From positions 1-15,970 of the forward strand of contig DASTMZ010000218.1 in NCBI GenBank assembly GCA_035713725.1: a DNA stretch of 15,970 nt. Direction: 5' to 3'. The DNA comes from DASQPR01 sp035713725 (GTDB taxonomy: Bacteria > Actinomycetota > Actinomycetes > Mycobacteriales > Micromonosporaceae). Below are positions 7,017-13,764 of this stretch, piece by piece; position 1 is the stretch's first letter; each line of letters starts with the position of its first letter. The notes below the pieces were generated by a model. That model made no database searches. It was not told the DNA's origin and saw only the letters and a list, made by a program, of their open reading frames with translations. Made by a program: the position numbers and the translations under genes.

Positions 7017-8069
7017 TCACGCTTGATCGACGAGTTGTGCGTCCTCGCGCGCCGCCGGCACACCGTCTGCCGGCGCGACCCGCGACTCCGCTGGTACGTC
7101 GATGTTGTAGAGCCGGGCCGCGTTCAGACCGAGGATCTTCTTCTTCGTCGCGGCGGTCACGCGCGGGTAGTCGGCATATTCCTCACTAGGCGGGTAGTCC
7201 CAGTCGACAAAGCCCTCGACCTGCCACTTCGGTTCCCAGATCGCGTAGTCGCTTCCGAAGATCATCTTGTCCTCGCCGACCCAGAACAGCAACTCGCCCA
7301 TGACCTTCGCGAAGAATCTCGGCCGCGCGTGCATGAGACCGCCGATGACGACGGCAAGCCCCGCGTAGACGTTGGGTTCCTGGGTCGCCATGAAGCAGAA
7401 GTCTTCGATGCGTGGCAAGCCCACGTGCTCGACGATGAAGTTCAGCGCCGGAAAGTCGGTCGCGGCATGGTCGACATCCGATACGTCGAACGCATCCTTG
7501 TCCAGCGGCCAGATCGTCGGGCCTTTGTGAACGTGAATGTTCCTGATGCCGAGTTCCTGGCATGCCTCGAAATAGCGGTACGCTGCCGGATCGCGCAGCG
7601 TCCAACCGCGAGATCCGTCGCGCCATTCGGCGGTGTAGAGCTTGCAGCCGACGGAGCCGTACCGTTCCACGTTGCGGCGCAGCGTTTCCAGGCCAGCATC
7701 ACCGTCGCGCGGATCCCATCTCGTGTTCGCGATGAACCGGCCGGGATGCCGTTCGCCCAACGCGGCGTTGCGCTCGGTGGTGTTGAAGCCCTCCTTGTAC
7801 CACTCGGTGAGGTACGTCGGCTGGAAGATCGCGACGTCCACGTGCCCGTCGTCGAACACGTCGCGCATGAGGTCTTCCTCGGAGTATTTCTGGAACTTCT
7901 CGAGCGGCCAGTGCGTCTCGGCGGGTCCGAGCCCCTGATAGGCGTGGAAGCACTCGATCCACCCCTTCGCGTACTGCTCGGCTCCGGGCACCCAGTTGTC
8001 GGGCGCGGCGTTCCAGTAGTGCATGTGACTGTCCACTACGAAATACGTTTCGCCGTCCTTTTCGTACAC
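7017..8069 (-). CDS. Amidohydrolase family protein (prm/mim operon type)
   Basis: A 350-residue metal-dependent hydrolase of the amidohydrolase-2 fold (TIM barrel, cytoplasmic). Metal-site motifs: D-S-H-M-H (13-17), IHVHKGP with His179/His181, VEHVG (His215) and GSDYA (Asp274). The stretch EQYAKGWIECFHAYQGLGP (31-49) and FNTTERN are, from memory, characteristic of the amidohydrolases that lie beside propane/binuclear-iron monooxygenases in actinobacteria. The start is GTG at 8069 (VYEKDGE read as MYEKDGE), supported by GAGGAG six bases upstream. The frame stays open to 8468, but the added residues are Arg/Ser-rich and unlike the family. It is the first gene of a three-gene operon with DUF59 and alcohol dehydrogenase. 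The substrate is unknown. Confidence 0.9.
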   Translation of the reverse strand: MYEKDGETYFVVDSHMHYWNAAPDNWVPGAEQYAKGWIECFHAYQGLGPAETHWPLEKFQKYSEEDLMRDVFDDGHVDVAIFQPTYLTEWYKEGFNTTERNAALGERHPGRFIANTRWDPRDGDAGLETLRRNVERYGSVGCKLYTAEWRDGSRGWTLRDPAAYRYFEACQELGIRNIHVHKGPTIWPLDKDAFDVSDVDHAATDFPALNFIVEHVGLPRIEDFCFMATQEPNVYAGLAVVIGGLMHARPRFFAKVMGELLFWVGEDKMIFGSDYAIWEPKWQVEGFVDWDYPPSEEYADYPRVTAATKKKILGLNAARLYNIDVPAESRVAPADGVPAAREDAQLVDQA

Positions 8070-8548
8070 GCCGGTCTCCTCGTCCCGACCGCGTGGAGCG
8101 GCCGTCAGGTCGGGTCCGATCTGTCGCGTGCTGCCGCGGCGACAGTCGAACGCTTCGTCCGGTCGTCCTCGGGAAACCGCGCGGCGGTGGTGACCCGGCC
8201 TGCTCCTCGAGCGGCGGCCAGCAGTCGGCGAGATGGAAGGCTCAGGTCGTGTCATGCAGCGATCGACGCCGGCCTGGGCGATCGCGTCCCGTCCCTGCGT
8301 CAGTCTAAATCGTCGGCGACGCGTCGCGGATACCTCGACCGGGCGTTGACAATCGGCCGCGCAACCGCACGCACGCGACGACCCTTCGGTTCTCGGATTG
8401 ACTAACGCCGCTGAGCGGGTCCTGAGATTTGACACGACGCACGAGGCTTCACAGCCGACGGTCAGCAACTAAGCGTGCGATGACAAGTTGCATGACTACC
8501 ATGCGGACCTTGTGCCGATCGTCGACAAGCCAAGCAGGAGTGGAAAAG
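8070..8548. other. 479-base divergent region without a convincing gene
   Basis: Both strands stay open over long stretches, but the translations are Arg/Ser/Ala-rich shadows with no domain. No piece of a hydroxylase, reductase, coupling protein or chaperonin could be recognised, so there is no visible remnant of a monooxygenase. The stretch holds three TTGAC-type hexamers on the plus strand (8346, 8398, 8429), but none has a good -10 at 16-18 bases. On the minus strand TAGACT (8307-8302) is a TANNNT -10 candidate for the amidohydrolase operon, which would give a leader of about 225 bases. No -24/-12 (sigma-54) promoter with correct spacing was found. Confidence 0.5.
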
Positions 8549-9385
8549 ATGCGACCGTCGTGCGACCCGTTAGGAGCGTCCGGAACACCGACGCTGGCAA
8601 CGCCGACGCGTGGGCTGCTGGCGCGTGCGAAGGTCCCGGAGATCACTGCGGTGTTCTGGGTCATCAAGGTGCTCACTACGGGCATGGGTGAAGCGACGTC
8701 CGACTACCTCGCCAAGACCAGTTATGTGCTGGCCGGCGCGATCGGCGTGATCGGCTTCGCGGTCGCGATGTGGCTACAGTTCCGCACGCGCGAATACGTG
8801 GCGCCCATCTACTGGTTCGCGGTCATGATGGTCGCAGTCTTCGGCACCATGGGCGCCGATGGTTTGCACGTTGCGCTGCACGTGCCCTACGCCGCGTCGA
8901 CGGCGTTTTACGCAGTTGTCCTCGCGGTGGTGTTCTATCTCTGGTACCGCAGTGAGGGCACGCTGTCGATCCACAGCATCGTGTCGCGTCGTCGCGAGAC
9001 GTACTACTGGCTCACGGTGTTGGTCACCTTCGCACTCGGCACCGCGGCCGGTGATCTGACCGCGGCGACGATGCGCCTTGGCTTTTTCGCGTCGGCAGTC
9101 CTTTTCGCCGTGCTCATCGCGATGCCCGCGATCGGTTGGCGGCTCGGCCTGAACCCGGTCGTCGCGTTCTGGATCGCCTACGTGCTGACCCGCCCGCTTG
9201 GCGCGTCGATTGCCGACTGGCTGGGCAAGCCGCATTCCTTCGGCGGTGGCCTCGGCTACGGCGACGGCGTGGTCGCCGGCATCGCGACCATCGCAATCGT
9301 GGCCCTGGTCGGCGCCGTCACCGTGGCCGGCTCGCGTGCGACGGCGAATGACACCACGGTCGAGCTCGCTCCGGTCGATGCTTGA
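8549..9385 (+). CDS. Polytopic membrane protein, COG4705-like
   Basis: A 278-residue inner-membrane protein with about seven or eight hydrophobic helices and a short cytoplasmic-looking N-terminus. It starts at ATG 8549 with AGGAG eight bases upstream; a longer TTG start at 8429 is rejected for lack of a ribosome-binding site. The segments VFWVIKVLTTGMGEATSDYL (35-54) and HSFGGGLGYGDGVVAG match what I recall of COG4705, described as an uncharacterised membrane-anchored or repeat-containing protein. A small-residue motif ending in Asp recurs four times at helix ends: GMGEATSD (45-52), GTMGAD (99-104), LGTAAGD (163-169) and LGASIAD (217-223). Conserved buried acids could line an ion path; that is inferred. 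It is divergent from the amidohydrolase operon. Confidence 0.8.
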   Translation: MRPSCDPLGASGTPTLATPTRGLLARAKVPEITAVFWVIKVLTTGMGEATSDYLAKTSYVLAGAIGVIGFAVAMWLQFRTREYVAPIYWFAVMMVAVFGTMGADGLHVALHVPYAASTAFYAVVLAVVFYLWYRSEGTLSIHSIVSRRRETYYWLTVLVTFALGTAAGDLTAATMRLGFFASAVLFAVLIAMPAIGWRLGLNPVVAFWIAYVLTRPLGASIADWLGKPHSFGGGLGYGDGVVAGIATIAIVALVGAVTVAGSRATANDTTVELAPVDA

Positions 9386-9472
9386 TCCGAGCGGCGTACG
9401 AGTGTGACCGGCCCGACTCGGCGTGGAACTCTCGTAGGCGGTGATTCGGTCGTGTGAGCGCAGGCGGCGTCG

Positions 9473-9478
9473 TAGGGT
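9473..9478 (+). promoter_or_regulatory. Leaderless-type -10 element of the hydrolase gene
   Basis: TAGGGT (TANNNT) ends seven bases before ATG 9486. That places the expected transcription start at or next to the start codon, the common geometry for leaderless genes in actinobacteria. No -35 hexamer is evident. There is also no good ribosome-binding site, which fits a leaderless message. Confidence 0.5.
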
Positions 9479-9485
9479 CGAGCCG

Positions 9486-10397
9486 ATGAGACGGATCCCG
9501 GACGTCGCCGGATTCGATGCGCTGACCGCGGGTGCGTCGGTCCGGCCGGGCGACACAATCGCCGCACGCCCGTCGTGGCAACGCTTCACGACCTCGCGGT
9601 CGGTGGCGTACTGGCGCACGAGTTCGTCGAGTGGTTTGGTGCGGACACCGATGGTGCTGCTGCACGGGCTTGGCGCGGACCACGACGGGCTCCGCGATGT
9701 CGTCGTCGCGCTGGGCGACCGTGACATCGTCGTACCGGATCTGCCCGGGTACGGCGTGTCGCCGCCGCTCGCTGGGCCACACACGATGATGGCGTACGCC
9801 GCCGTCGTGGAGGATCTCCGTACCCATCTCGGTGTGTCGTCGATCGTGCTCGCCGGGCACTCGCTCGGGGCGAACATCGCGTTGGCGTACGCCGCCACGC
9901 ACCCGGAGCGTGTCGCGGCGCTGGCGCTGCTTCATCCGGTCTGCACCGGTGACGGGCCGGTCGCGCGACTCGGACGGGCCTACTACCGCGTCGCCACCTG
10001 GTTACCCGAGCGCTTCGCACGCTGGTGGGTGCTCAGCCGGCCAGCGATCTTTCTGGCCGACTCGATGGCCATGACCACGCGCGACCCGTCGCGTCGACGT
10101 GCGATCCTCGCCCAGGACTACCGTGCCGCGACACTGGCCAGCCCGCGAGCCATTGGAGAGGCCTACCAGAGCCTGGTCAACACCGCGTACCTCGATCTCG
10201 CGACCCGGGTAGTGGCGCCGACGTTGCTCGTCACCGGGGATCGGGACGGCTTCGCGCGACCGGCGTCGGTGCGCGACCTGGCCGCTCGCGTGCCGGCGTC
10301 GCGACTCGTCGTCATCGCCGGTGCCGGGCATCTCTGGCCGGTCGAGGATCCGTCCGCGGCGGCGAGTTTGTTGCGGTCCCTGCGTCAGTCCGTGTGA
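9486..10397 (+). CDS. Alpha/beta hydrolase
   Basis: A 303-residue alpha/beta hydrolase fold enzyme, predicted cytoplasmic. The oxyanion HG is in LLHGLGAD (58-65). The nucleophile elbow GHSLG puts Ser126 in place; the acid is Asp254 in GDRDG and the base is His282 in GAGHLWPVEDP. This is a complete catalytic triad with the usual spacing and a lid region (about 140-235). Such enzymes hydrolyse esters, epoxides or C-C bonds; the substrate is not predictable. The start at ATG 9486 is preferred over the upstream in-frame start at 9441, which would add an Arg-rich arm. It lies 100 bases after the COG4705-like gene on the same strand, but has its own promoter candidate. Confidence 0.9.
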   Translation: MRRIPDVAGFDALTAGASVRPGDTIAARPSWQRFTTSRSVAYWRTSSSSGLVRTPMVLLHGLGADHDGLRDVVVALGDRDIVVPDLPGYGVSPPLAGPHTMMAYAAVVEDLRTHLGVSSIVLAGHSLGANIALAYAATHPERVAALALLHPVCTGDGPVARLGRAYYRVATWLPERFARWWVLSRPAIFLADSMAMTTRDPSRRRAILAQDYRAATLASPRAIGEAYQSLVNTAYLDLATRVVAPTLLVTGDRDGFARPASVRDLAARVPASRLVVIAGAGHLWPVEDPSAAASLLRSLRQSV

Positions 10398-10418
10398 CGG
10401 TGACAAGGCCGACGCGAC

Positions 10419-10434
10419 CCGCCGACCACGGCGG
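10419..10434. terminator. Weak hairpin between convergent genes
   Basis: CCGCCG-ACCA-CGGCGG forms a perfect six-base-pair GC stem with a four-base loop, 22 bases after the hydrolase stop and 30 bases from the deacetylase stop. There is no T-tract on either side, so termination here is a guess based on position. Confidence 0.25.
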
Positions 10435-10463
10435 CGATGATTACGCCGACGACCATGGCGCGC

Positions 10464-11171
10464 TCAGCCGTTCATGTGCTCGCGCAGCGAGCCGATCTCG
10501 AGACCGCGGCCGCGGATCTCTCGTACGAGCTGCGGCAGCGCCGCTACCGTGGCGGCCGACGAACCCGGTGCCGACGTGCAGTCCGAGTCGTGCAGCAGGA
10601 TCGTGCCGCCCGGCCGCAGTCCGCGGCGTACGGTCGCGAGGACGGATTCTGCGGTCGCGTTGGCCGTCCAGTCCCGCCCCCATGCGGTCCACAGCACCGG
10701 AGTGAGCCCGAGCCGGTGCGCGGCAACGATTCCAGCGCCGGTGAGGATGCCGTAGGGCGGCCGCCACCAGCGAATCGGCATGCCAGTGAGATCTTCGATC
10801 ACCTCGCATCCCCGTGTGAGGTCACGATGCGTCGCGTACGGGCTGCGGCGCAGCAGCGATCGATGCTCGTACCCGTGTAGTCCAATCTCGTGCCCGGCGG
10901 CCGCGAGATCCCGGGCCAACGTCGGATGCTTGGCAGTCTGCGTACCGAGCAGAAAGAACGTAGCCCGCACGCCCAACGTGTCGAGCCGGTCCAGAACAGC
11001 CGGGGTGTAGTCGGGGTCTGGCCCGTCGTCGAAGGTGAGCGCGACGTGGGTGCGGCGCCCGAAGCCGGACAGACCAGGCGCCAGGCGCGCCCGCAGCGGT
11101 GGAACGGTCGTCAGCGCGGGACCGGCGTGCGCGCCGACCGCGACGGCGGCGGCCCAGACCGCCTTCCTCAC
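10464..11171 (-). CDS. NodB-type polysaccharide deacetylase
   Basis: A 235-residue enzyme that removes an N- or O-acetyl group from a sugar or glycan (carbohydrate esterase 4 family). NodB motifs are all present: TFDDGPD (46-52, catalytic base Asp48 and metal Asp49), the metal histidines in HGYEH (99 and 103), RPPYG (137-141) and LLHDS (192-196). An N-terminal hydrophobic stretch (residues 4-20, AVWAAAVAVGAHAGPAL) may be a signal or membrane anchor. The start GTG at 11171 lies 22 bases after the glycosyltransferase stop; the frame extends upstream to 11399, but that part overlaps the neighbour and is Arg-rich. Same strand and spacing indicate an operon, so the two enzymes may act on one product, such as a GlcNAc glycolipid. 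The substrate is inferred. Confidence 0.9.
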   Translation of the reverse strand: MRKAVWAAAVAVGAHAGPALTTVPPLRARLAPGLSGFGRRTHVALTFDDGPDPDYTPAVLDRLDTLGVRATFFLLGTQTAKHPTLARDLAAAGHEIGLHGYEHRSLLRRSPYATHRDLTRGCEVIEDLTGMPIRWWRPPYGILTGAGIVAAHRLGLTPVLWTAWGRDWTANATAESVLATVRRGLRPGGTILLHDSDCTSAPGSSAATVAALPQLVREIRGRGLEIGSLREHMNG

Positions 11172-11193
11172 CGCGGCAACCTGATGGGCTTTG

Positions 11194-12360
11194 TCACGTC
11201 GACACCAGCGGTCGCGGACGATCGGATCGGGCGCCGGGCAAGGTGGCCGGCGTCGATGCGAGGTCGGATGCGGTGGCGACCCAGGCCTGCGCCGCCGCCG
11301 ACGCAGACGTCGACGCAACGAGGTCCGCAACGACCCGCGCGGCGTCCAATGGCGTGGCTGGCACAAAGACTGGGGTCCGGAGCGCGGTCGCCACGGCATT
11401 GCGCAACTCCGCCCGATGTCGAACCCACGGCGCCCACCCCGCCTCGTCCAACCTCGCGGCGTTGCCTCGACCGTGGCCGGGCAGGCATCGGTAGGTCAGC
11501 ACCGGCCGGCCGCACGCGAGCGCCTCGTGGACCGAGCAGCCGCCACCGCTCTGTATCACGATGTCGCAGGCGTGAAACAGCGCTGCCATGTCGTCAACCC
11601 ACCCGAGCGGTACGCCGACGCCGCGCGCCGCCAAACGCGATCGTCCACGCTCGTTGCCTCCACACGCCACGACAGGCACCGCGAGACCTGTCGCGGCGAG
11701 GTCGGTGGCCGTTTGGCGAAACGCGCCGACGCCCCACGATCCGGTGACGACCAGCGCGAGTGTCTCGGATCGGGGCAGGCCGAACTTGCGACGCGCCTCG
11801 GCCTGCTCGCCCGGCTCGGCCGGTCGAAAAATCGGCGGCACGATCGGTGAACAAACGCTGACGTTGGCGGCACCGAGCCGGTCGGCGGCATCGCCCGCGA
11901 CGTCGTCCAACGCGATGTGCGCGTCGACGCCGTCCGCCACCCAGAGTCGGTGCACCGACATGTCGGTCAGCAACGTCACGACCGGAACCGGCAACGACCC
12001 GGCCGCGCGCAGCCGGCCCAAGAGCTGGCTCGCCATCGGGTAGGTCGACACCGCCGCCACCGTGTCGGGACAGATCAGTTCCCTGAGGCGGCGCGTCGCA
12101 AGGCTGCCGATCCACGTCGCGGCACATTTGCCGGTGCGGCGCTCCATCCAGTCCGACAGCACGTTCCAGGTGTTCGGCACCGTACCGAGCTGGACGCGGT
12201 ACGCCTGCCGAAGTGCCCGGCCGATGTGCAGCGGCATCAACTCCAGGAGGTCGACCTGTCGAGTCGCAAAGCCCAGCGCGGCGAGTCGGTCGCCGAGCCG
12301 GCGTGCCGCGACGTCGTGACCGCTGCCGAAGCTCGCCGAAACCAGCAGGATCGTGGGCAA
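11194..12360 (-). CDS. MGDG-synthase-like glycosyltransferase
   Basis: A 388-residue two-domain GT-B enzyme. The N-terminal domain resembles the MGDG synthase family (LPTILLVSASFGSGHD, then VVTLLTDMSVHRLWV at 127-141); the C-terminal domain is GT28-like, with the sugar-nucleotide site QSGGGCSVHEALACGRPVL (270-288). Family members move a sugar from a nucleotide to a lipid at the membrane surface. The start is TTG at 12360: AGGAG lies six bases upstream, and the family's GxGH box begins at once. Longer starts would run into the BlaI operator. It is the first gene of a two-gene operon with a deacetylase, and is divergent from blaI. The acceptor lipid and donor sugar are not predictable. Confidence 0.87.
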   Translation of the reverse strand: MPTILLVSASFGSGHDVAARRLGDRLAALGFATRQVDLLELMPLHIGRALRQAYRVQLGTVPNTWNVLSDWMERRTGKCAATWIGSLATRRLRELICPDTVAAVSTYPMASQLLGRLRAAGSLPVPVVTLLTDMSVHRLWVADGVDAHIALDDVAGDAADRLGAANVSVCSPIVPPIFRPAEPGEQAEARRKFGLPRSETLALVVTGSWGVGAFRQTATDLAATGLAVPVVACGGNERGRSRLAARGVGVPLGWVDDMAALFHACDIVIQSGGGCSVHEALACGRPVLTYRCLPGHGRGNAARLDEAGWAPWVRHRAELRNAVATALRTPVFVPATPLDAARVVADLVASTSASAAAQAWVATASDLASTPATLPGARSDRPRPLVST

Positions 12361-12474
12361 CGGCCGCTCCTGAGGATTCGATGAAGCGCCGCTCCCGCCG
12401 GTGGGGCGCGGCGCACTAGACTCGGTCGGGCAGACCGTACTACTACATCCTGTGTAGTAATTGAGGAGCGGCCG
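12361..12474. repeat. Inverted 11-bp repeats at the two divergent ribosome-binding sites
   Basis: AGGAGCGGCCG occurs on the plus strand at 12464-12474 before blaI, and in inverted form (cggccgctcct, 12361-12371) before the glycosyltransferase TTG start. Each copy contains the Shine-Dalgarno of its own gene. The copies flank the divergent region symmetrically. Confidence 0.6.
12441..12459. promoter_or_regulatory. BlaI-type operator
   Basis: TACTACA-TCCTG-TGTAGTA is a perfect inverted repeat with seven-base arms and a five-base centre. BlaI/MecI repressors bind sites with TACA and TGTA cores, and this is the only such site in the window, 16 bases upstream of the blaI start. Upstream of it, TAGACT (12417-12422) could be the -10 of blaI, which would put the operator just downstream of the start point. 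It lies 80 bases from the glycosyltransferase start, so control of both directions is plausible but not shown. Confidence 0.75.
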
Positions 12475-12475
12475 C

Positions 12476-12847
12476 ATGGCACGCCGCCGACCGTCAGGCA
12501 GCCTCGAAGCCGAGGTCGTGGCCGTTCTGGCCGGTGCCGAGCGCCCGATGTCGGCGGCGCAAGTGCGCGAGGCGCTCAGTGATGCGCTGGCTTACACGAC
12601 GGTCATGACGGTGCTGACCCGTCTCGCCGACAAGGGACTCGCAATCCGGCAGCGACGCGGTCGGGCGCACGTATACGCAGCGGTGCGCGACGAGGCCGAA
12701 GTCACCGCGCACCGGATGCGCCGGATCATGGATGCCGGTGAGGATCGCGTCGCCGCGCTGGCCCGTTTTGTCGACACGCTCTCCGACGACGAGGAAGCGA
12801 TGCTGCTCGGCCTGTTGCACGGCACCGACCGAGACAACCGACCATGA
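12476..12847 (+). CDS. BlaI/MecI family transcriptional repressor
   Basis: A 123-residue winged-helix repressor (penicillinase-repressor family). The DNA-binding domain spans residues about 9-68: LEAEVVAVL, MSAAQVREAL, YTTVMTVLTRLADKGL and the wing around RRGRAHVYA. The C-terminal helices (about 75-118) serve dimerisation. The start at ATG 12476 is backed by GAGGAG seven bases upstream; an in-frame TTG at 12461 is rejected because it would remove that site. Its stop overlaps the ATG of the M56 gene by four bases (ATGA), the usual arrangement of a BlaI repressor with its sensor protease. It probably binds the inverted repeat directly upstream. In this family, DNA release follows proteolytic cleavage of the repressor. 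Confidence 0.93.
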   Translation: MARRRPSGSLEAEVVAVLAGAERPMSAAQVREALSDALAYTTVMTVLTRLADKGLAIRQRRGRAHVYAAVRDEAEVTAHRMRRIMDAGEDRVAALARFVDTLSDDEEAMLLGLLHGTDRDNRP

Positions 12848-13764
12848 TCGTCTCGGTGGTGAGCTACCTCGCCCTCTGCCTGTTGTTCGCGGCCGCGGCA
12901 CCAGGGTTGGTCGAACGCATGCCCCCCGCGCTGGGCGCTCGCCTGATGGGATTCGGTCTGGTCGCGATGGCCGGTGCCGGTGTTTTCGTGCTGTCCTCGG
13001 CGGCGTTTGTCTGGCTGGCGCAACGGCCGAGGATCGCGCGACTCGGCGCGTGGTCGCCGACCAAGCTGCGCGCGTCCGATCCGATCCCGCCATCCGTTGG
13101 GGTCGCGTGCGTTGTGGTGGTGTGCTGTTGTGTTGCCGCCGCCGCGGTGCTGCTGACCCGCCGGCTGCGGTCACTTGGCCGAGTGCAAGCCGCCGTGGAC
13201 CGATGCGGGCGGGGGTCGCGCCGCGTCCTGGTGATTCGTGATAGCCGCGTCGAGGCGTTCACCATGCCGGGGCGACGCGGCGGCCGCATCGTGGTGAGTT
13301 CCGGATTGCTCGACGCGCTGTCGTCACCGGAACGGCGCGCGGTGTTCGCGCACGAACGGTCTCACGGTCGACACGGCCATCTGTGGTGGGCACTCGCGTC
13401 CGACGTCGCGGTTGCCGCGAACCCACTGTTGCGCGGGCCGGGCCGAGCGATGAGTCACGCCATCGAGCGGTGGGCCGACGAAGACGCCGCCCGCGAGGTC
13501 GGCGACCGACGGCTCGTCGCGCGTACGCTCGCCCGGGCCGCCTTACTGCGTAAGCACGGCAGCATCGTCGCCGGCGAACTTGTCCTGCACGCCACCGCCA
13601 GCAACGTCCCCGAGCGCGTACGTGCGATGCTCGCCCCGCAACCGCGGCGCAACGTCGTCGCGACGGTGGCACTCGGCCTGATGGTGCTGGCCGCGATCGT
13701 CGCCGCGGTCATCATGCAGCGTTCGGCGGACGGACTGCTGGACACCGCCCAGGCCGTTAGCTGA
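12844..13764 (+). CDS. M56 family membrane metallopeptidase (BlaR1-like, no sensor domain)
   Basis: A 306-residue membrane zinc protease. Membrane helices lie near residues 1-20, 33-60, 85-105 and 270-292. The zinc motif H-E-x-x-H is HERSH (170-174); a downstream ERWADEDAA (208-216) supplies the third-ligand glutamate region typical of M56. True BlaR1/MecR1 proteins are about twice as long and end in an extracellular penicillin-binding sensor domain; here the protein ends about 14 residues after the last helix, so it lacks that sensor. It could cleave BlaI in response to an unknown signal, possibly via a partner. The gene overlaps blaI by four bases and the convergent nitroreductase by eight. 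Confidence 0.87.
   Translation: MIVSVVSYLALCLLFAAAAPGLVERMPPALGARLMGFGLVAMAGAGVFVLSSAAFVWLAQRPRIARLGAWSPTKLRASDPIPPSVGVACVVVVCCCVAAAAVLLTRRLRSLGRVQAAVDRCGRGSRRVLVIRDSRVEAFTMPGRRGGRIVVSSGLLDALSSPERRAVFAHERSHGRHGHLWWALASDVAVAANPLLRGPGRAMSHAIERWADEDAAREVGDRRLVARTLARAALLRKHGSIVAGELVLHATASNVPERVRAMLAPQPRRNVVATVALGLMVLAAIVAAVIMQRSADGLLDTAQAVS

Noticed and set aside
8070..8300. Sigma-54 promoter before the amidohydrolase, as expected for prm/mim operons
   Set aside because: The nearest GG...GC pair on the minus strand is off by one or more bases from the required -24/-12 spacing and the flanks do not match.
7014..8405. 463-codon open frame on the plus strand opposite the amidohydrolase
   Set aside because: It is a shadow of the amidohydrolase frame: Arg/Val-rich, no recognisable domain, and the minus strand has clear catalytic motifs and a good ribosome-binding site.
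8070..8548. Remnants of monooxygenase or chaperonin genes
   Set aside because: Reading the frames I had on both strands showed no recognisable piece of either family.
11172..11399. N-terminal extension of the deacetylase frame
   Set aside because: It overlaps the glycosyltransferase 3' end and reads as low-complexity Arg/Pro; GTG 11171 fits the operon spacing.
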